A stretch of DNA of 7,433 nucleotides from Pseudomonadota bacterium (GTDB lineage: Bacteria; Pseudomonadota; Alphaproteobacteria; Rhizobiales; Devosiaceae), in the NCBI GenBank assembly GCA_023428425.1, contig JAEYYP010000230.1, positions 1-7,433 of the forward strand. Direction: 5' to 3'. A program made the position numbers and the translations under genes. The notes beneath the pieces were generated by a model. The model saw nothing but the letters and a program-made list of their open reading frames with translations, had not been told where the DNA came from and did not search any database. The first letter of the stretch is position 1; each line of letters begins with the position of its first letter. Shown in pieces: positions 1-6,639 of the stretch.

Positions 1-1685
1 TCCAGCTCTGCCTCAAGGAAGGGCTGACGGTTTACCGCGACCAAGAGTTCTCGATGGACGAGCGCTCGCGCCCGGTGAACCGTATCGAGGATGTGCGGCT
101 GCTGCGCCAGGCCCAGTTCCCCGAGGATGGTGGCCCGCAGGCGCATCCGCCGCGCCCGGACCACTACAAGGAAATCAACAACTTCTACACGACGACCATC
201 TACGAGAAGGGCGCCGAGATCGTCCGCATGCTGGCGACGCTCCTGGGCGAAGACGGCTTCCGCAAGGGCATGGACCTCTATTTCGAGCGCCATGACGGCG
301 ATGCCACCACCATCGAAGCCTTCATCAAGGTGTTCGAGGATTCTTCGGGGCGGGACCTGCAGCACTTCCTGCAATGGTACCTGCAGGCCGGCACCCCGGA
401 GGTTACCATCTCCGACACGTACGACGCGGCGAGCCAGACCTACACGCTGACCCTCAGCCAGGAGACGAAGCCGACGCAGGGACAGCCGGACAAGCAGCCC
501 ATGGTGCTGCCGGTGAAGTTCGGGCTGATCGGGCCGAACGGTTCGCCGATGAGCTGGGGCCGAGTCTCCGGGGCGGAGCTGCGCGGCGACGACCTGCTGG
601 TGATCGACACGGCGTCCGCGACCGTCACCTTCACCGGTGTGCCGAACCGGCCCGTGCCGTCGCTGTTCCGCGGCTTCTCGGCGCCGGTGAAGGTCAAGTC
701 GTCGATCACCGAGGCCGACCAGCTCTTCCTTGCTCGCCACGACCAGGATCCGTTCAACCGCTGGCAGGCGCTGCAGGATGTCGCCGGTCGACTGATGATC
801 GACGCCGTGCGCGGCACGCCGTGGACGGCCTCCCAGTCGGGCGCACTCGCCGAGGCGCTGGAGGAAACGCTGGGATCGAAGGAACTCGACCCGGCCTTCA
901 AGGCGCACGCCCTGAGCCTCCCCAACGAGCTGACGATCGCGCGGACCATCGGCGAGAACATCGACCCCGACCGCATCCACGAGGTGCGCGGCATGCTGAT
1001 CCGCGACATAGTCGGCCGTATCGCGTTGGCGCTGGAGCGGGTCTACCTCACCAATGACAGTCGCCTGGCCTACTCGCCGGATTTCCAGCAAGCCGGCCGC
1101 CGGTCGATGAAGAACACGGCCCTCAGCCTGCTCGTTCACGCGGCGGCCGAGGGCGGTGCCAAGCTGGCGCGCGAGCAATACGAGCGGGCGACCAACATGA
1201 CCGACCGCCTGGCAGCACTCGGCGCTATCGTAGGGGCGTGGACGACCGACGCCGAGCCGCTGCTGGCGGATTTCCGGGCGCGCTTCACCGGCGATCCGCT
1301 GGTGCTCGACAAGTGGCTGTCGCTCAACGCGCAGTCGCCCGATGCCGGCACCGTCGACCGACTGAAGGCGATCCTCGCGGAGCCCGATTTCCCGCGCAAC
1401 AACCCCAACCGGCTGCGGTCGCTGGCGGCGGTGTTCGGCATGAACAATCCGACCCAGTTTGCTCGTGCCGACGGCGAGGGCTTCCGCTTCCTCACGCAGT
1501 TCGTGGCCGACGTCGATGGCCGTAACCCGCAGGTTGCGGCTCGGGTGCTCACCGCCTTCCGTATCTGGCAGAGTTTCGAGCCGGGGCGGCGCGAGGCGGC
1601 TCGGCTTGCCATGCAGGCCCTGAAGGATGCCGGCAACCTCAGCCGCAACACGGCCGAAATCCTCGACCGCACGCTGGCCGGATGA
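1..1685 (+). CDS. pepN: Aminopeptidase N (M1 family), 5'-truncated by window edge
   Basis: This is a cytosolic zinc metallopeptidase that removes N-terminal amino acids from peptides, a late step in protein turnover. The reading frame is open from the left edge (first full codon at 3), so the ATG at 54 is internal and not the true start. The visible 560 residues align from memory with about residues 315-870 of E. coli PepN (870 aa). The first residues, QLCLKEGLTV, carry the third zinc ligand Glu (codon 18-20; E320 in E. coli). The HEYFH zinc motif must lie about 15 residues upstream, outside the window. NNFYTTTIYEKGAE contains the transition-state Tyr (codon 201-203; Y381 in E. coli). The Ig-like domain follows, then the long alpha-helical C-terminal domain (DUF3458 type), ending in LDRTLAG before TGA at 1683. 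The C-terminal part is intact with no frameshift. An inverted repeat follows 11 bases after the stop. Confidence 0.97.
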   Translation, partial: QLCLKEGLTVYRDQEFSMDERSRPVNRIEDVRLLRQAQFPEDGGPQAHPPRPDHYKEINNFYTTTIYEKGAEIVRMLATLLGEDGFRKGMDLYFERHDGDATTIEAFIKVFEDSSGRDLQHFLQWYLQAGTPEVTISDTYDAASQTYTLTLSQETKPTQGQPDKQPMVLPVKFGLIGPNGSPMSWGRVSGAELRGDDLLVIDTASATVTFTGVPNRPVPSLFRGFSAPVKVKSSITEADQLFLARHDQDPFNRWQALQDVAGRLMIDAVRGTPWTASQSGALAEALEETLGSKELDPAFKAHALSLPNELTIARTIGENIDPDRIHEVRGMLIRDIVGRIALALERVYLTNDSRLAYSPDFQQAGRRSMKNTALSLLVHAAAEGGAKLAREQYERATNMTDRLAALGAIVGAWTTDAEPLLADFRARFTGDPLVLDKWLSLNAQSPDAGTVDRLKAILAEPDFPRNNPNRLRSLAAVFGMNNPTQFARADGEGFRFLTQFVADVDGRNPQVAARVLTAFRIWQSFEPGRREAARLAMQALKDAGNLSRNTAEILDRTLAG

Positions 1686-1696
1686 TGCTGCTCAAG

Positions 1697-1730
1697 CGGC
1701 CGAACCGATCCACCCGGGACGGTTCGGCCG
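1697..1730 (+). terminator. Perfect 11-bp inverted repeat downstream of pepN, probable terminator
   Basis: The left arm CGGCCGAACCG (1697-1707) and right arm CGGTTCGGCCG (1720-1730) match perfectly around a 12-base loop, starting 11 bases after the pepN stop. The RNA hairpin would be very stable. No U-tract follows directly (the next bases are GTTAACG; the first T-run is at 1758-1762). It may therefore be a tract-less terminator or a 3'-end stabilising hairpin and not a classic intrinsic terminator. Confidence 0.6.
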
Positions 1731-1731
1731 G

Positions 1732-1746
1732 TTAACGAGGCGTTAC
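1732..1746 (+). promoter_or_regulatory. Candidate CtrA-type box TTAA-N7-TTAC
   Basis: TTAA (1732-1735), seven bases, then TTAC (1743-1746) matches the alphaproteobacterial CtrA consensus TTAA-N7-TTAA at 7 of 8 positions. It lies 170 bases before the histidine kinase start, in the only intergenic space that could hold that gene's promoter. The same bases also form a small inverted repeat (TAACG/CGTTA around AGG). A single near-match in 230 bases could be chance, although TTAA is rare in such GC-rich DNA. No strong sigma-70 elements were found beside it. Confidence 0.3.
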
Positions 1747-1751
1747 GGTTG

Positions 1752-1766
1752 GAAGAATTTTTCTTC
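1752..1766. repeat. AT-rich palindrome GAAGAA-TTT-TTCTTC
   Basis: This is a perfect 6-bp inverted repeat around TTT, placed between the pepN hairpin and the kinase gene. It stands out as AT-rich in otherwise GC-rich DNA. It could be an operator in the kinase promoter, or its T-run could help termination after the upstream hairpin. A weak -35-like TTGGAA (1749-1754) overlaps its left arm, but a convincing -10 is missing. Its function is not known. Confidence 0.35.
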
Positions 1767-1832
1767 GCGGCTAAGTGATTCTGCCGACTCGGCTTTTCGG
1801 CCCGCGCGCACGAGGCGCGTGGACAGCCCTAT

Positions 1833-1851
1833 TGCTTCAAATCACGAAGCA
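1833..1851 (+). other. Small hairpin in the kinase upstream region
   Basis: TGCTTC (1833-1838) and GAAGCA (1846-1851) form a 6-bp stem with a 7-base loop, 65 bases before the kinase start. If transcription begins upstream, it would lie in the 5' leader. It is also compatible with a protein-binding dyad. No conserved riboswitch architecture is seen, and chance is possible. Confidence 0.25.
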
Positions 1852-1905
1852 GATTCAAAGTCCTGTGCAGGGGCAGTGGGTCCGGGTCGCCCCCAATAAT
1901 GAGAC

Positions 1906-1909
1906 GGAG
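1906..1909 (+). promoter_or_regulatory. Ribosome binding site deciding the kinase start
   Basis: GGAG lies six bases before ATG at 1916, within GAGACGGAGA. The alternative in-frame GTG at 1775 has no such site and would add 47 residues without domain character. This site therefore favours 1916. Confidence 0.7.
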
Positions 1910-1915
1910 AATTAC

Positions 1916-3181
1916 ATGCGGTCGACGGAGCAATCCGGCGCCGGCGGCGGACGACTCCGCACGCCCGTGCCGGCACCAACGATGCGAGGCCCGGTGGGGC
2001 TGATGCATCGGCTCAGCGCCGCGATAGCCGCCTTCCGCTCGCCTGCCCCGGTCACGCCTCCCTTCCCCGATGCCGAAGCACTGATCGCCACGCTGCCGTT
2101 CGGTGTCGCGTGCTGGGGCGCAGACGCCCGGCTGGTCGCTGTGAACGAACGTTTCGCCGACCGGCTGCGTGTCACCCTCGACATGTTGCCGACGGGAGCA
2201 GCCTACAACGAGGTGATCAAGCAGCTCACCATCGGCGGCTCGATGCAGCCGGTCCGCGAGGACTGGCAGAACCGCCTGCTCGAACTGCAGCGCGAGGACG
2301 GCTCGACCCTGCTCATCGAGGAGCGCCCGCTCGGGACCGGCGGCTTCATCACCCTGGTGATGGACGTCACCGAGAGCCGGCGTACCAACCAGCTGCTGAC
2401 CTCCATCAAGGAGGACCAGCGCCGGCTCGCCCGCCGCTTCCACGAAGAGAAGATCCGCGCCGAGGCGGCGAGCCGGGCCAAGACCAGCTTCCTCGCCCAT
2501 CTCAGCCACGACATCCGTACACCGCTCAACCACATCATCGGCTTCGCCGACATGCTGCGGCAGCAGCCGTTCGGACCATTGGGCGACGGGCGCTACCTCA
2601 ACTACGTCGAGGCCGTGAAGGGCTCGGGGGAGCGGCTGCTCGGCTTCTTCGCCAATATCCTCGAACTGGCCGAGCTAGAAGGCGGCCGCCGCGAACTGAA
2701 GCACGACCGCTTCACCGCCGACGAGCTGCTGGTCACCATCCTCCGCCGCTTCTCGACACAGGGCCAGCGTGCCGGCATCACCATGGGGCTCGGCAGCGCC
2801 TGCGATGCCATCCTCACCGCCGACCGTTTCGCGCTCGAACGCATGGTGGCCAACCTCGTCGAGAACGCCATCCGCTTCACGCCACGCGGCGGCAAGGTGA
2901 CCCTCGCTGCCTACGCTGCCCATGACGGCGTGGTGCTGGAGATCGTCGACACCGGCATTGGCATGAGCCCGGACCGCCTCGAGTCTCTCTCGCAACCCTT
3001 CGTCTTTGGAGACGCCGCGCTTACCCGAGACCGCGATGGCGCAGGCCTGGGCATCGCGATCAGCCGCGCCATCGCCGAGCTGAGCGGCGGGAGGCTGGCC
3101 ATCGACAGCCGCCAGGGGCTGGGGACGACGGTGGCGGTGTCGCTGCCGCTGCTGGCGGAGGAAGAGGCGCGGGCGGCTTAG
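1916..3181 (+). CDS. Soluble PAS-domain sensor histidine kinase
   Basis: The 421-aa protein is a two-component sensor kinase that autophosphorylates a His and passes the phosphate to a response regulator not encoded in the window. Residues 1-50 are Pro/Ala/Gly-rich and probably disordered. A PAS domain spans about 53-153 (starting ALIATLPFGVACWG, ending in VMDVTESR). A charged helical linker follows (about 154-190), then a HisKA domain with phosphoacceptor His198 in SHDIRTPLN. The HATPase domain shows the N box (NLVENAIRFTPRGG, Asn313/Asn317), G1 (DTGIGM, 345-350), F box (QPFVFGD) and G2 (GAGLGIAIS, 375-383). No membrane segment or signal peptide is seen, so it should be cytosolic. The segment after His198 (IIGFADML, PFGPLGDGRYLNY) resembles the PleC/DivJ/PdhS group of alphaproteobacterial kinases, so DivK/PleD-like partners are conceivable but unproven. 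It has no receiver domain. Its TAG stop overlaps the convergent toxin gene. Confidence 0.93.
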   Translation: MRSTEQSGAGGGRLRTPVPAPTMRGPVGLMHRLSAAIAAFRSPAPVTPPFPDAEALIATLPFGVACWGADARLVAVNERFADRLRVTLDMLPTGAAYNEVIKQLTIGGSMQPVREDWQNRLLELQREDGSTLLIEERPLGTGGFITLVMDVTESRRTNQLLTSIKEDQRRLARRFHEEKIRAEAASRAKTSFLAHLSHDIRTPLNHIIGFADMLRQQPFGPLGDGRYLNYVEAVKGSGERLLGFFANILELAELEGGRRELKHDRFTADELLVTILRRFSTQGQRAGITMGLGSACDAILTADRFALERMVANLVENAIRFTPRGGKVTLAAYAAHDGVVLEIVDTGIGMSPDRLESLSQPFVFGDAALTRDRDGAGLGIAISRAIAELSGGRLAIDSRQGLGTTVAVSLPLLAEEEARAA

Positions 3182-3567
3182 AACACGCGGATTGGGCCGG
3201 GATAGCGTAGAAGTTCAGCGTCGATTGTGACCAGTTCGATACCCTCCACGATGGCCTGAGCCAGCAGCATCCTGTCGAACGGGTCCCGATGGATCATCGG
3301 AAGAGACATGACTGCGACGGTATGCTCGCCACGCACAGGCAGCTCAACATACCCCGCACCGACTAGTGCGTTCCGAAGGGCGCCCGGATGGATGTTGAAG
3401 TCCCTTCGACCCTGCGATTGCTTGATTGCGATCTCCCAGATGCTCGCGGCACTAAAGTAGAGTTCGGTTTCCGGCAGCGCCATCAGTGCGTCCACTGCGG
3501 CCGGCAGCCGTTCACGCTCGTTCTGCGACCACAGAAGGATATGCGTATCGAGAAGAACCCGGCTCAT
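3178..3567 (-). CDS. vapC: PIN-domain toxin, VapC-like (type II TA)
   Basis: The 129-aa protein is a predicted Mg-dependent ribonuclease toxin. VapC-type PIN proteins typically cut tRNA or rRNA and stop translation when freed from their antitoxin. All four acidic active-site positions are present: Asp7 in LLDTH, Glu45 in SIWEIAIK, Asp98 (with Asp95) in HRDPFDRMLLAQA, and Asp116 in TIDAEL. The toxin is therefore probably active. The sequence style (LLDTHILLW, SAASIWEIAIKQS, HRDPFDRMLLAQA) fits the Sll0205-like PIN subgroup (COG3744), assigned from memory. The start ATG overlaps the antitoxin TGA as ATGA (3564-3567), which implies translational coupling; no strong ribosome site of its own is seen. 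The TAA stop overlaps the kinase TAG on the other strand. GC of the coding stretch (about 55-63% per 60-base line counted) is below that of the neighbours, which suggests transfer. Confidence 0.93.
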   Translation of the reverse strand: MSRVLLDTHILLWSQNERERLPAAVDALMALPETELYFSAASIWEIAIKQSQGRRDFNIHPGALRNALVGAGYVELPVRGEHTVAVMSLPMIHRDPFDRMLLAQAIVEGIELVTIDAELLRYPGPIRVF

Positions 3568-3809
3568 TTGCCGTAGAACATCTCTTCGATCTCGTCCTTC
3601 ATGAAGCCCTTGAGGTCCTCGGGGATCGTCAATTGACCACGCAGATTGTTGAAACGCTTCGACGTATCGACGACGGGCTGTTCAACGGGGACCAGCTTGA
3701 CCAGCGGCTTGCCCGCCTTGGCGATGATGACGGTCTCGCCTTCAACAGCGCGCTCAACCAGACGGGACAGGTGCGTCTTGGCTTCATGCATGTTTACGGT
3801 AGCAGCCAT
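3564..3809 (-). CDS. Phd/YefM-family antitoxin
   Basis: This 81-aa protein is the antitoxin partner of the PIN toxin immediately downstream. The N-terminal half (MAATVNMHEAKTHLSRLVER, then GETVIIAKAGKPLVKLVPVE) is the Phd/YefM DNA-binding and dimer fold, with the family pattern of N-terminal NMHEAKTHLS and later AKxGKPLVKL. The acidic/hydrophobic C-terminal tail (about 50-81, IPEDLKGFMKDEIEEMF) is the expected toxin-binding region. Such proteins normally neutralise the toxin and, alone or as a complex, repress their own promoter. The ATG at 3809 is preceded by a strong CGGAGG five bases upstream, stronger than any site for the toxin, which fits antitoxin excess. One line of its sequence (3601-3660) has only 52% GC. 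Pairing a Phd-type antitoxin with a PIN toxin is a known mixed type, so calling it VapB would be loose. Confidence 0.92.
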   Translation of the reverse strand: MAATVNMHEAKTHLSRLVERAVEGETVIIAKAGKPLVKLVPVEQPVVDTSKRFNNLRGQLTIPEDLKGFMKDEIEEMFYGK

Positions 3810-3814
3810 GGTCG

Positions 3815-3865
3815 CCTCCGGTTGACTTAGCTTACCAACTTAGTCCACCCGGCTCGCTACTTCAA
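3815..3865 (-). promoter_or_regulatory. Candidate promoter/operator and RBS of the TA operon
   Basis: On the minus strand, TTGAAG (3860-3865) and TAAGTT (3837-3842) sit 17 bases apart and match sigma-70 -35/-10 consensus at 4/6 and 3/6. The hexamer CTAAGT (plus strand ACTTAG) occurs twice, at 3838-3843 and 3825-3830, 13 bp apart, with the first copy over the -10. A GTTG/CAAC dyad brackets the second copy. This layout suits autorepression by the antitoxin complex. The -35 overlaps the glnE stop codon (3862-3864). The strong RBS CGGAGG is at 3815-3820. Binding is inferred, and read-through from glnE (52-base gap, no terminator seen) is also possible. Confidence 0.45.
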
Positions 3866-6639
3866 CCCAACCCCTTGGCCTCCGCGTACCAAGCCTCTCC
3901 TGCAGCTCTCACCTCCGCTTCCATCTCGCTGATATCGCTCGCCAACCGCTCGAAGTTGGGCGTGTTGGTGCGCTGTGCCAGGAGCTCTCGAAACGCCTCC
4001 GTCCATCCCTCGTCCTTGAAAGGGTCCGCGAGGGCGGCGCTCATGACCTGCAGGATGGTGGAGTAGAGCGTCAGTATCTCGGCGAGGCGCTCTCCCTGCG
4101 GCACCAGACCAGTTTCGCCGAGGCGGCGGAGCACCTCGTCGGTCGGGGCCTGCGGGGCGGCGACCGTGCCGCGCGCCACGAGTTGCGCCGACTGTGCAAT
4201 GAACTCCAGGTCGACCAGGCCGCCGGGAGCCAGCTTCAGGTCGAAGGGATGGCGGGGCGGGCGCTCCTTGGCCATGAGCGCGCGCATCGACAGCACGTCG
4301 TCGATGGTCTTCGGGACATCACGCGGCCGGGAGAGGATTTCGGCGATTGCCGCATCGATCTTCTCGCCGAGGTCGCCATCGGCCTGCACCACCCGGGCGC
4401 GGCTCAGGGCCAGGTGCTCCCAGGTCCAGGCGCTCTCGTGGTGGTACTGGTTGAAGCCGCTCAGGCGGGTGGCCAGCGGGCCTGCGTTGCCGGACGGTCG
4501 CAACCGCATGTCGACCTCGTAGAGCACGCCCTCGGAGGTCGGGGCGCTGACCGCCGCGATGAGGCGCTGAGTCAGCCGGGCGAAGTACTGGCTTGCCGCC
4601 AAAGGCTTCTCACCGTTCGACTCATCGGCGCCGTCAAGGTCATACAGCATGATGAAGTCGAGGTCGGAGCGGGCGGTCATCTCGCGGCTCGCCATCTTGC
4701 CGAACGCCAGCAGCGCCACCGTCGCGCCCGGAACGACGCCGTGGCGTTTCACGAATTCCACCCGCACCGCCTCGAACAGCTTCAGCAGCAGCGCCTCGGC
4801 GAGCGTGGTGAACTGCTCCCCGGCCCGGCGCGCATCGAGCGTGCCGGCGAGCAGGCCGGCGGCGATCAGGAACATCTGCTCCTGCCCGAGGATGCGGGCG
4901 CGGTCGATCACGTCCTGGTAATCACGCGCGTCGGCGAAGAAACCCTCGATCTTGTCGAGCAGCGCCTCCTTGCGCCGCACGATATCGGCAAAGGCCGGAT
5001 CGATGAGCGAGTCCATGACGTGGGCGCGATGGATCACCGCATCGGCCATGCGGGGGGCCGACGCCATCAGCGCGACCAGCAGGCTGCGGAGGTTCTCGTG
5101 GTTGCGCAGCAGCGAGAACAGTTGCACCCCGGACGGCAGACGCGAGAGGAAATCGTCGAAGCGGCGCAGCGCGTCGTCGGGGTTGCCGGCCTCGGATATG
5201 GTGCGCAGCAGTGCGGGAAGCAGCTCGGTGAGGTGGGCGCGGGCGGCGGCGGCGCGGGTGGCGGCATAGCTGCCATAGTGCCACTTCTTCACCGTCGCGA
5301 TGGCCTTGGATGGCTCCTTGAAGCCCATGCCGCTCAGCGTCTCGACGGTGTCGGGATCGTCGTCGGTGCCGGTGAACACGAGGCTTCCCGTGCCACTGCC
5401 CAGCGTCTCCCCCTCGGCGAAAAGATCGGCGTAGTAGCCGACAACCAGATTCAACGCCGCGCGGTAAGTGCTTTCGAACGCTGGCGTATTGTCATGACCC
5501 ATAACCGTGGCGATCACCGCGATACCGGCCTCGGTCTCGGGCATCATCTGGGTTTGCTCGTCGCGCAGCATCTGCAGCCGGTTCTCCACCGCCCGCAGGA
5601 ACCAGTAGGTGCGGGTGAGGTCATCGGCGGTCTGTTGCGAGATCCAGTTGGCCCGCGCCAGCGCCGCCAGCGCCTCGGCGGTCGGCCGCACCCTGAGCGA
5701 CAGGTCGCGCCCGCCGGCGATGAGCTGCTGGGTCTGGGTGAAGAACTCGATCTCGCGGATACCGCCAAGGCCGAGCTTCACGTTGTGACCCTCGACCCGA
5801 ACGTCGCCGACATTCTTGGCGATGTTGATCTGCCGCTTCATCGCCTGGATGTCGGCGATGGTCGCGAAGTCGAGATGCTTGCGCCAGACGTAAGGCGCCA
5901 GTTCCTTGATGAACGCTTCGCCGACGGCGAGGTCGCCGGCACAGGGACGCGCCTTGATCCAGGCGGCGCGCTCCCAGTTCTGCCCACGGGCCTCGTAGTA
6001 GTTGAGCGCTGCCTCGATCGGCAGGGCGACGGGCGTCGCACCCGGGTCGGGGCGAAGCCGCAGGTCGGTGCGGAAGACGTAGCCGTGCTCGGTGCGGTCC
6101 TGCATCAGGTTGGCGAGCCGCTGCACGATGCGGCTCATCAGCTTCGTTTCCTCGCCCGGCTCGGCGGCTCCGACCTTGTCCGGATCGAAGAAGGCGACGA
6201 TGTCGATGTCACTCGAGTAGTTGAGCTCGCGCCCGCCATGCTTGCCGAGCGCGAAGATGGCGAGGCCTGACTGCGCTGCCGTGGCGTTCTTCAACTGCCC
6301 ACGCCCGGCGGCGAGGCGCATCAGCGTATCGAGGCCGGCCTGCAGCGCCGCATCGGCGAGGTCCGAGAGCGCGGCGGTCGATTGCGCCGTGGTCCACCTG
6401 CCTTCCACCTCGGAGACGGCGGCGAGCAACGCCACGCGGCCCTTGGCGATGCGCAGTTCGCGGCTGATCTCGGCCTCGTCGGCAGCATTCTCGCCGGCCC
6501 GCTTCACACCCAGCAGCACGGCCTGAAGCGCCGTGTCGGGGGCGATGGCGCGGCTCGCCGCAAACCAGTCGGCGTGACGTTCGGCCAGCCCCTTCAGGTA
6601 GGGCGCCAGTTCAAGCAGGGTATCGAGCGAAACGGTCAT
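3862..6639 (-). CDS. glnE: Bifunctional glutamine synthetase adenylyltransferase/adenylyl-removing enzyme
   Basis: GlnE attaches AMP to, and removes it from, a Tyr of glutamine synthetase under PII control, tuning ammonia assimilation in the cytosol. With the ATG at 6639 it has 925 aa, near the usual 930-990. The N-terminal deadenylylase nucleotidyltransferase domain shows LGKHGGRELNYSSDIDIV (131-148; Asp144/Asp146) and RTDLRLRP (third Asp192). A helical domain follows with GGIREIEFFTQ (292-302). The C-terminal adenylyltransferase domain shows FGKMASREMTARSDLDFI (646-663; Asp659/Asp661) and VDMRLRPSG (Asp710), then its helical domain with GGLVDLEFIAQ (807-817). Both active sites look complete. 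A longer frame reaches 6750, but the extra 37 residues (Arg-rich) look non-conserved and would overlap the divergent gene. The ATG at 6639 lacks a clear ribosome site, so the start is not certain. The TA operon follows 52 bases downstream. Confidence 0.97.
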   Translation of the reverse strand: MTVSLDTLLELAPYLKGLAERHADWFAASRAIAPDTALQAVLLGVKRAGENAADEAEISRELRIAKGRVALLAAVSEVEGRWTTAQSTAALSDLADAALQAGLDTLMRLAAGRGQLKNATAAQSGLAIFALGKHGGRELNYSSDIDIVAFFDPDKVGAAEPGEETKLMSRIVQRLANLMQDRTEHGYVFRTDLRLRPDPGATPVALPIEAALNYYEARGQNWERAAWIKARPCAGDLAVGEAFIKELAPYVWRKHLDFATIADIQAMKRQINIAKNVGDVRVEGHNVKLGLGGIREIEFFTQTQQLIAGGRDLSLRVRPTAEALAALARANWISQQTADDLTRTYWFLRAVENRLQMLRDEQTQMMPETEAGIAVIATVMGHDNTPAFESTYRAALNLVVGYYADLFAEGETLGSGTGSLVFTGTDDDPDTVETLSGMGFKEPSKAIATVKKWHYGSYAATRAAAARAHLTELLPALLRTISEAGNPDDALRRFDDFLSRLPSGVQLFSLLRNHENLRSLLVALMASAPRMADAVIHRAHVMDSLIDPAFADIVRRKEALLDKIEGFFADARDYQDVIDRARILGQEQMFLIAAGLLAGTLDARRAGEQFTTLAEALLLKLFEAVRVEFVKRHGVVPGATVALLAFGKMASREMTARSDLDFIMLYDLDGADESNGEKPLAASQYFARLTQRLIAAVSAPTSEGVLYEVDMRLRPSGNAGPLATRLSGFNQYHHESAWTWEHLALSRARVVQADGDLGEKIDAAIAEILSRPRDVPKTIDDVLSMRALMAKERPPRHPFDLKLAPGGLVDLEFIAQSAQLVARGTVAAPQAPTDEVLRRLGETGLVPQGERLAEILTLYSTILQVMSAALADPFKDEGWTEAFRELLAQRTNTPNFERLASDISEMEAEVRAAGEAWYAEAKGLG

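Noticed and set aside
440..1009. Minus-strand frame of 189 codons opposite pepN
   Set aside because: It is a shadow of pepN, with Ser/Arg/Pro-rich composition and no motif. The pepN frame aligns well with the known protein throughout.
1783..1797. Short GCCG-ACT-CGGC stem followed by TTTT as an intrinsic terminator
   Set aside because: A four-base-pair stem is too short to terminate, and it lies inside the probable promoter or leader region of the kinase.
1775..1915. A 47-residue N-terminal extension of the histidine kinase from GTG 1775
   Set aside because: There is no ribosome binding site at the GTG and no recognisable domain in the extension. The ATG at 1916 has GGAG at a good distance.
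4183..6270. A 695-codon open frame on the plus strand, antisense to glnE
   Set aside because: Its product is rich in Arg, Gly, His, Gln and Ala without domain character. It lies wholly opposite a well-supported glnE. GC-rich genes often leave long stop-free antisense frames.
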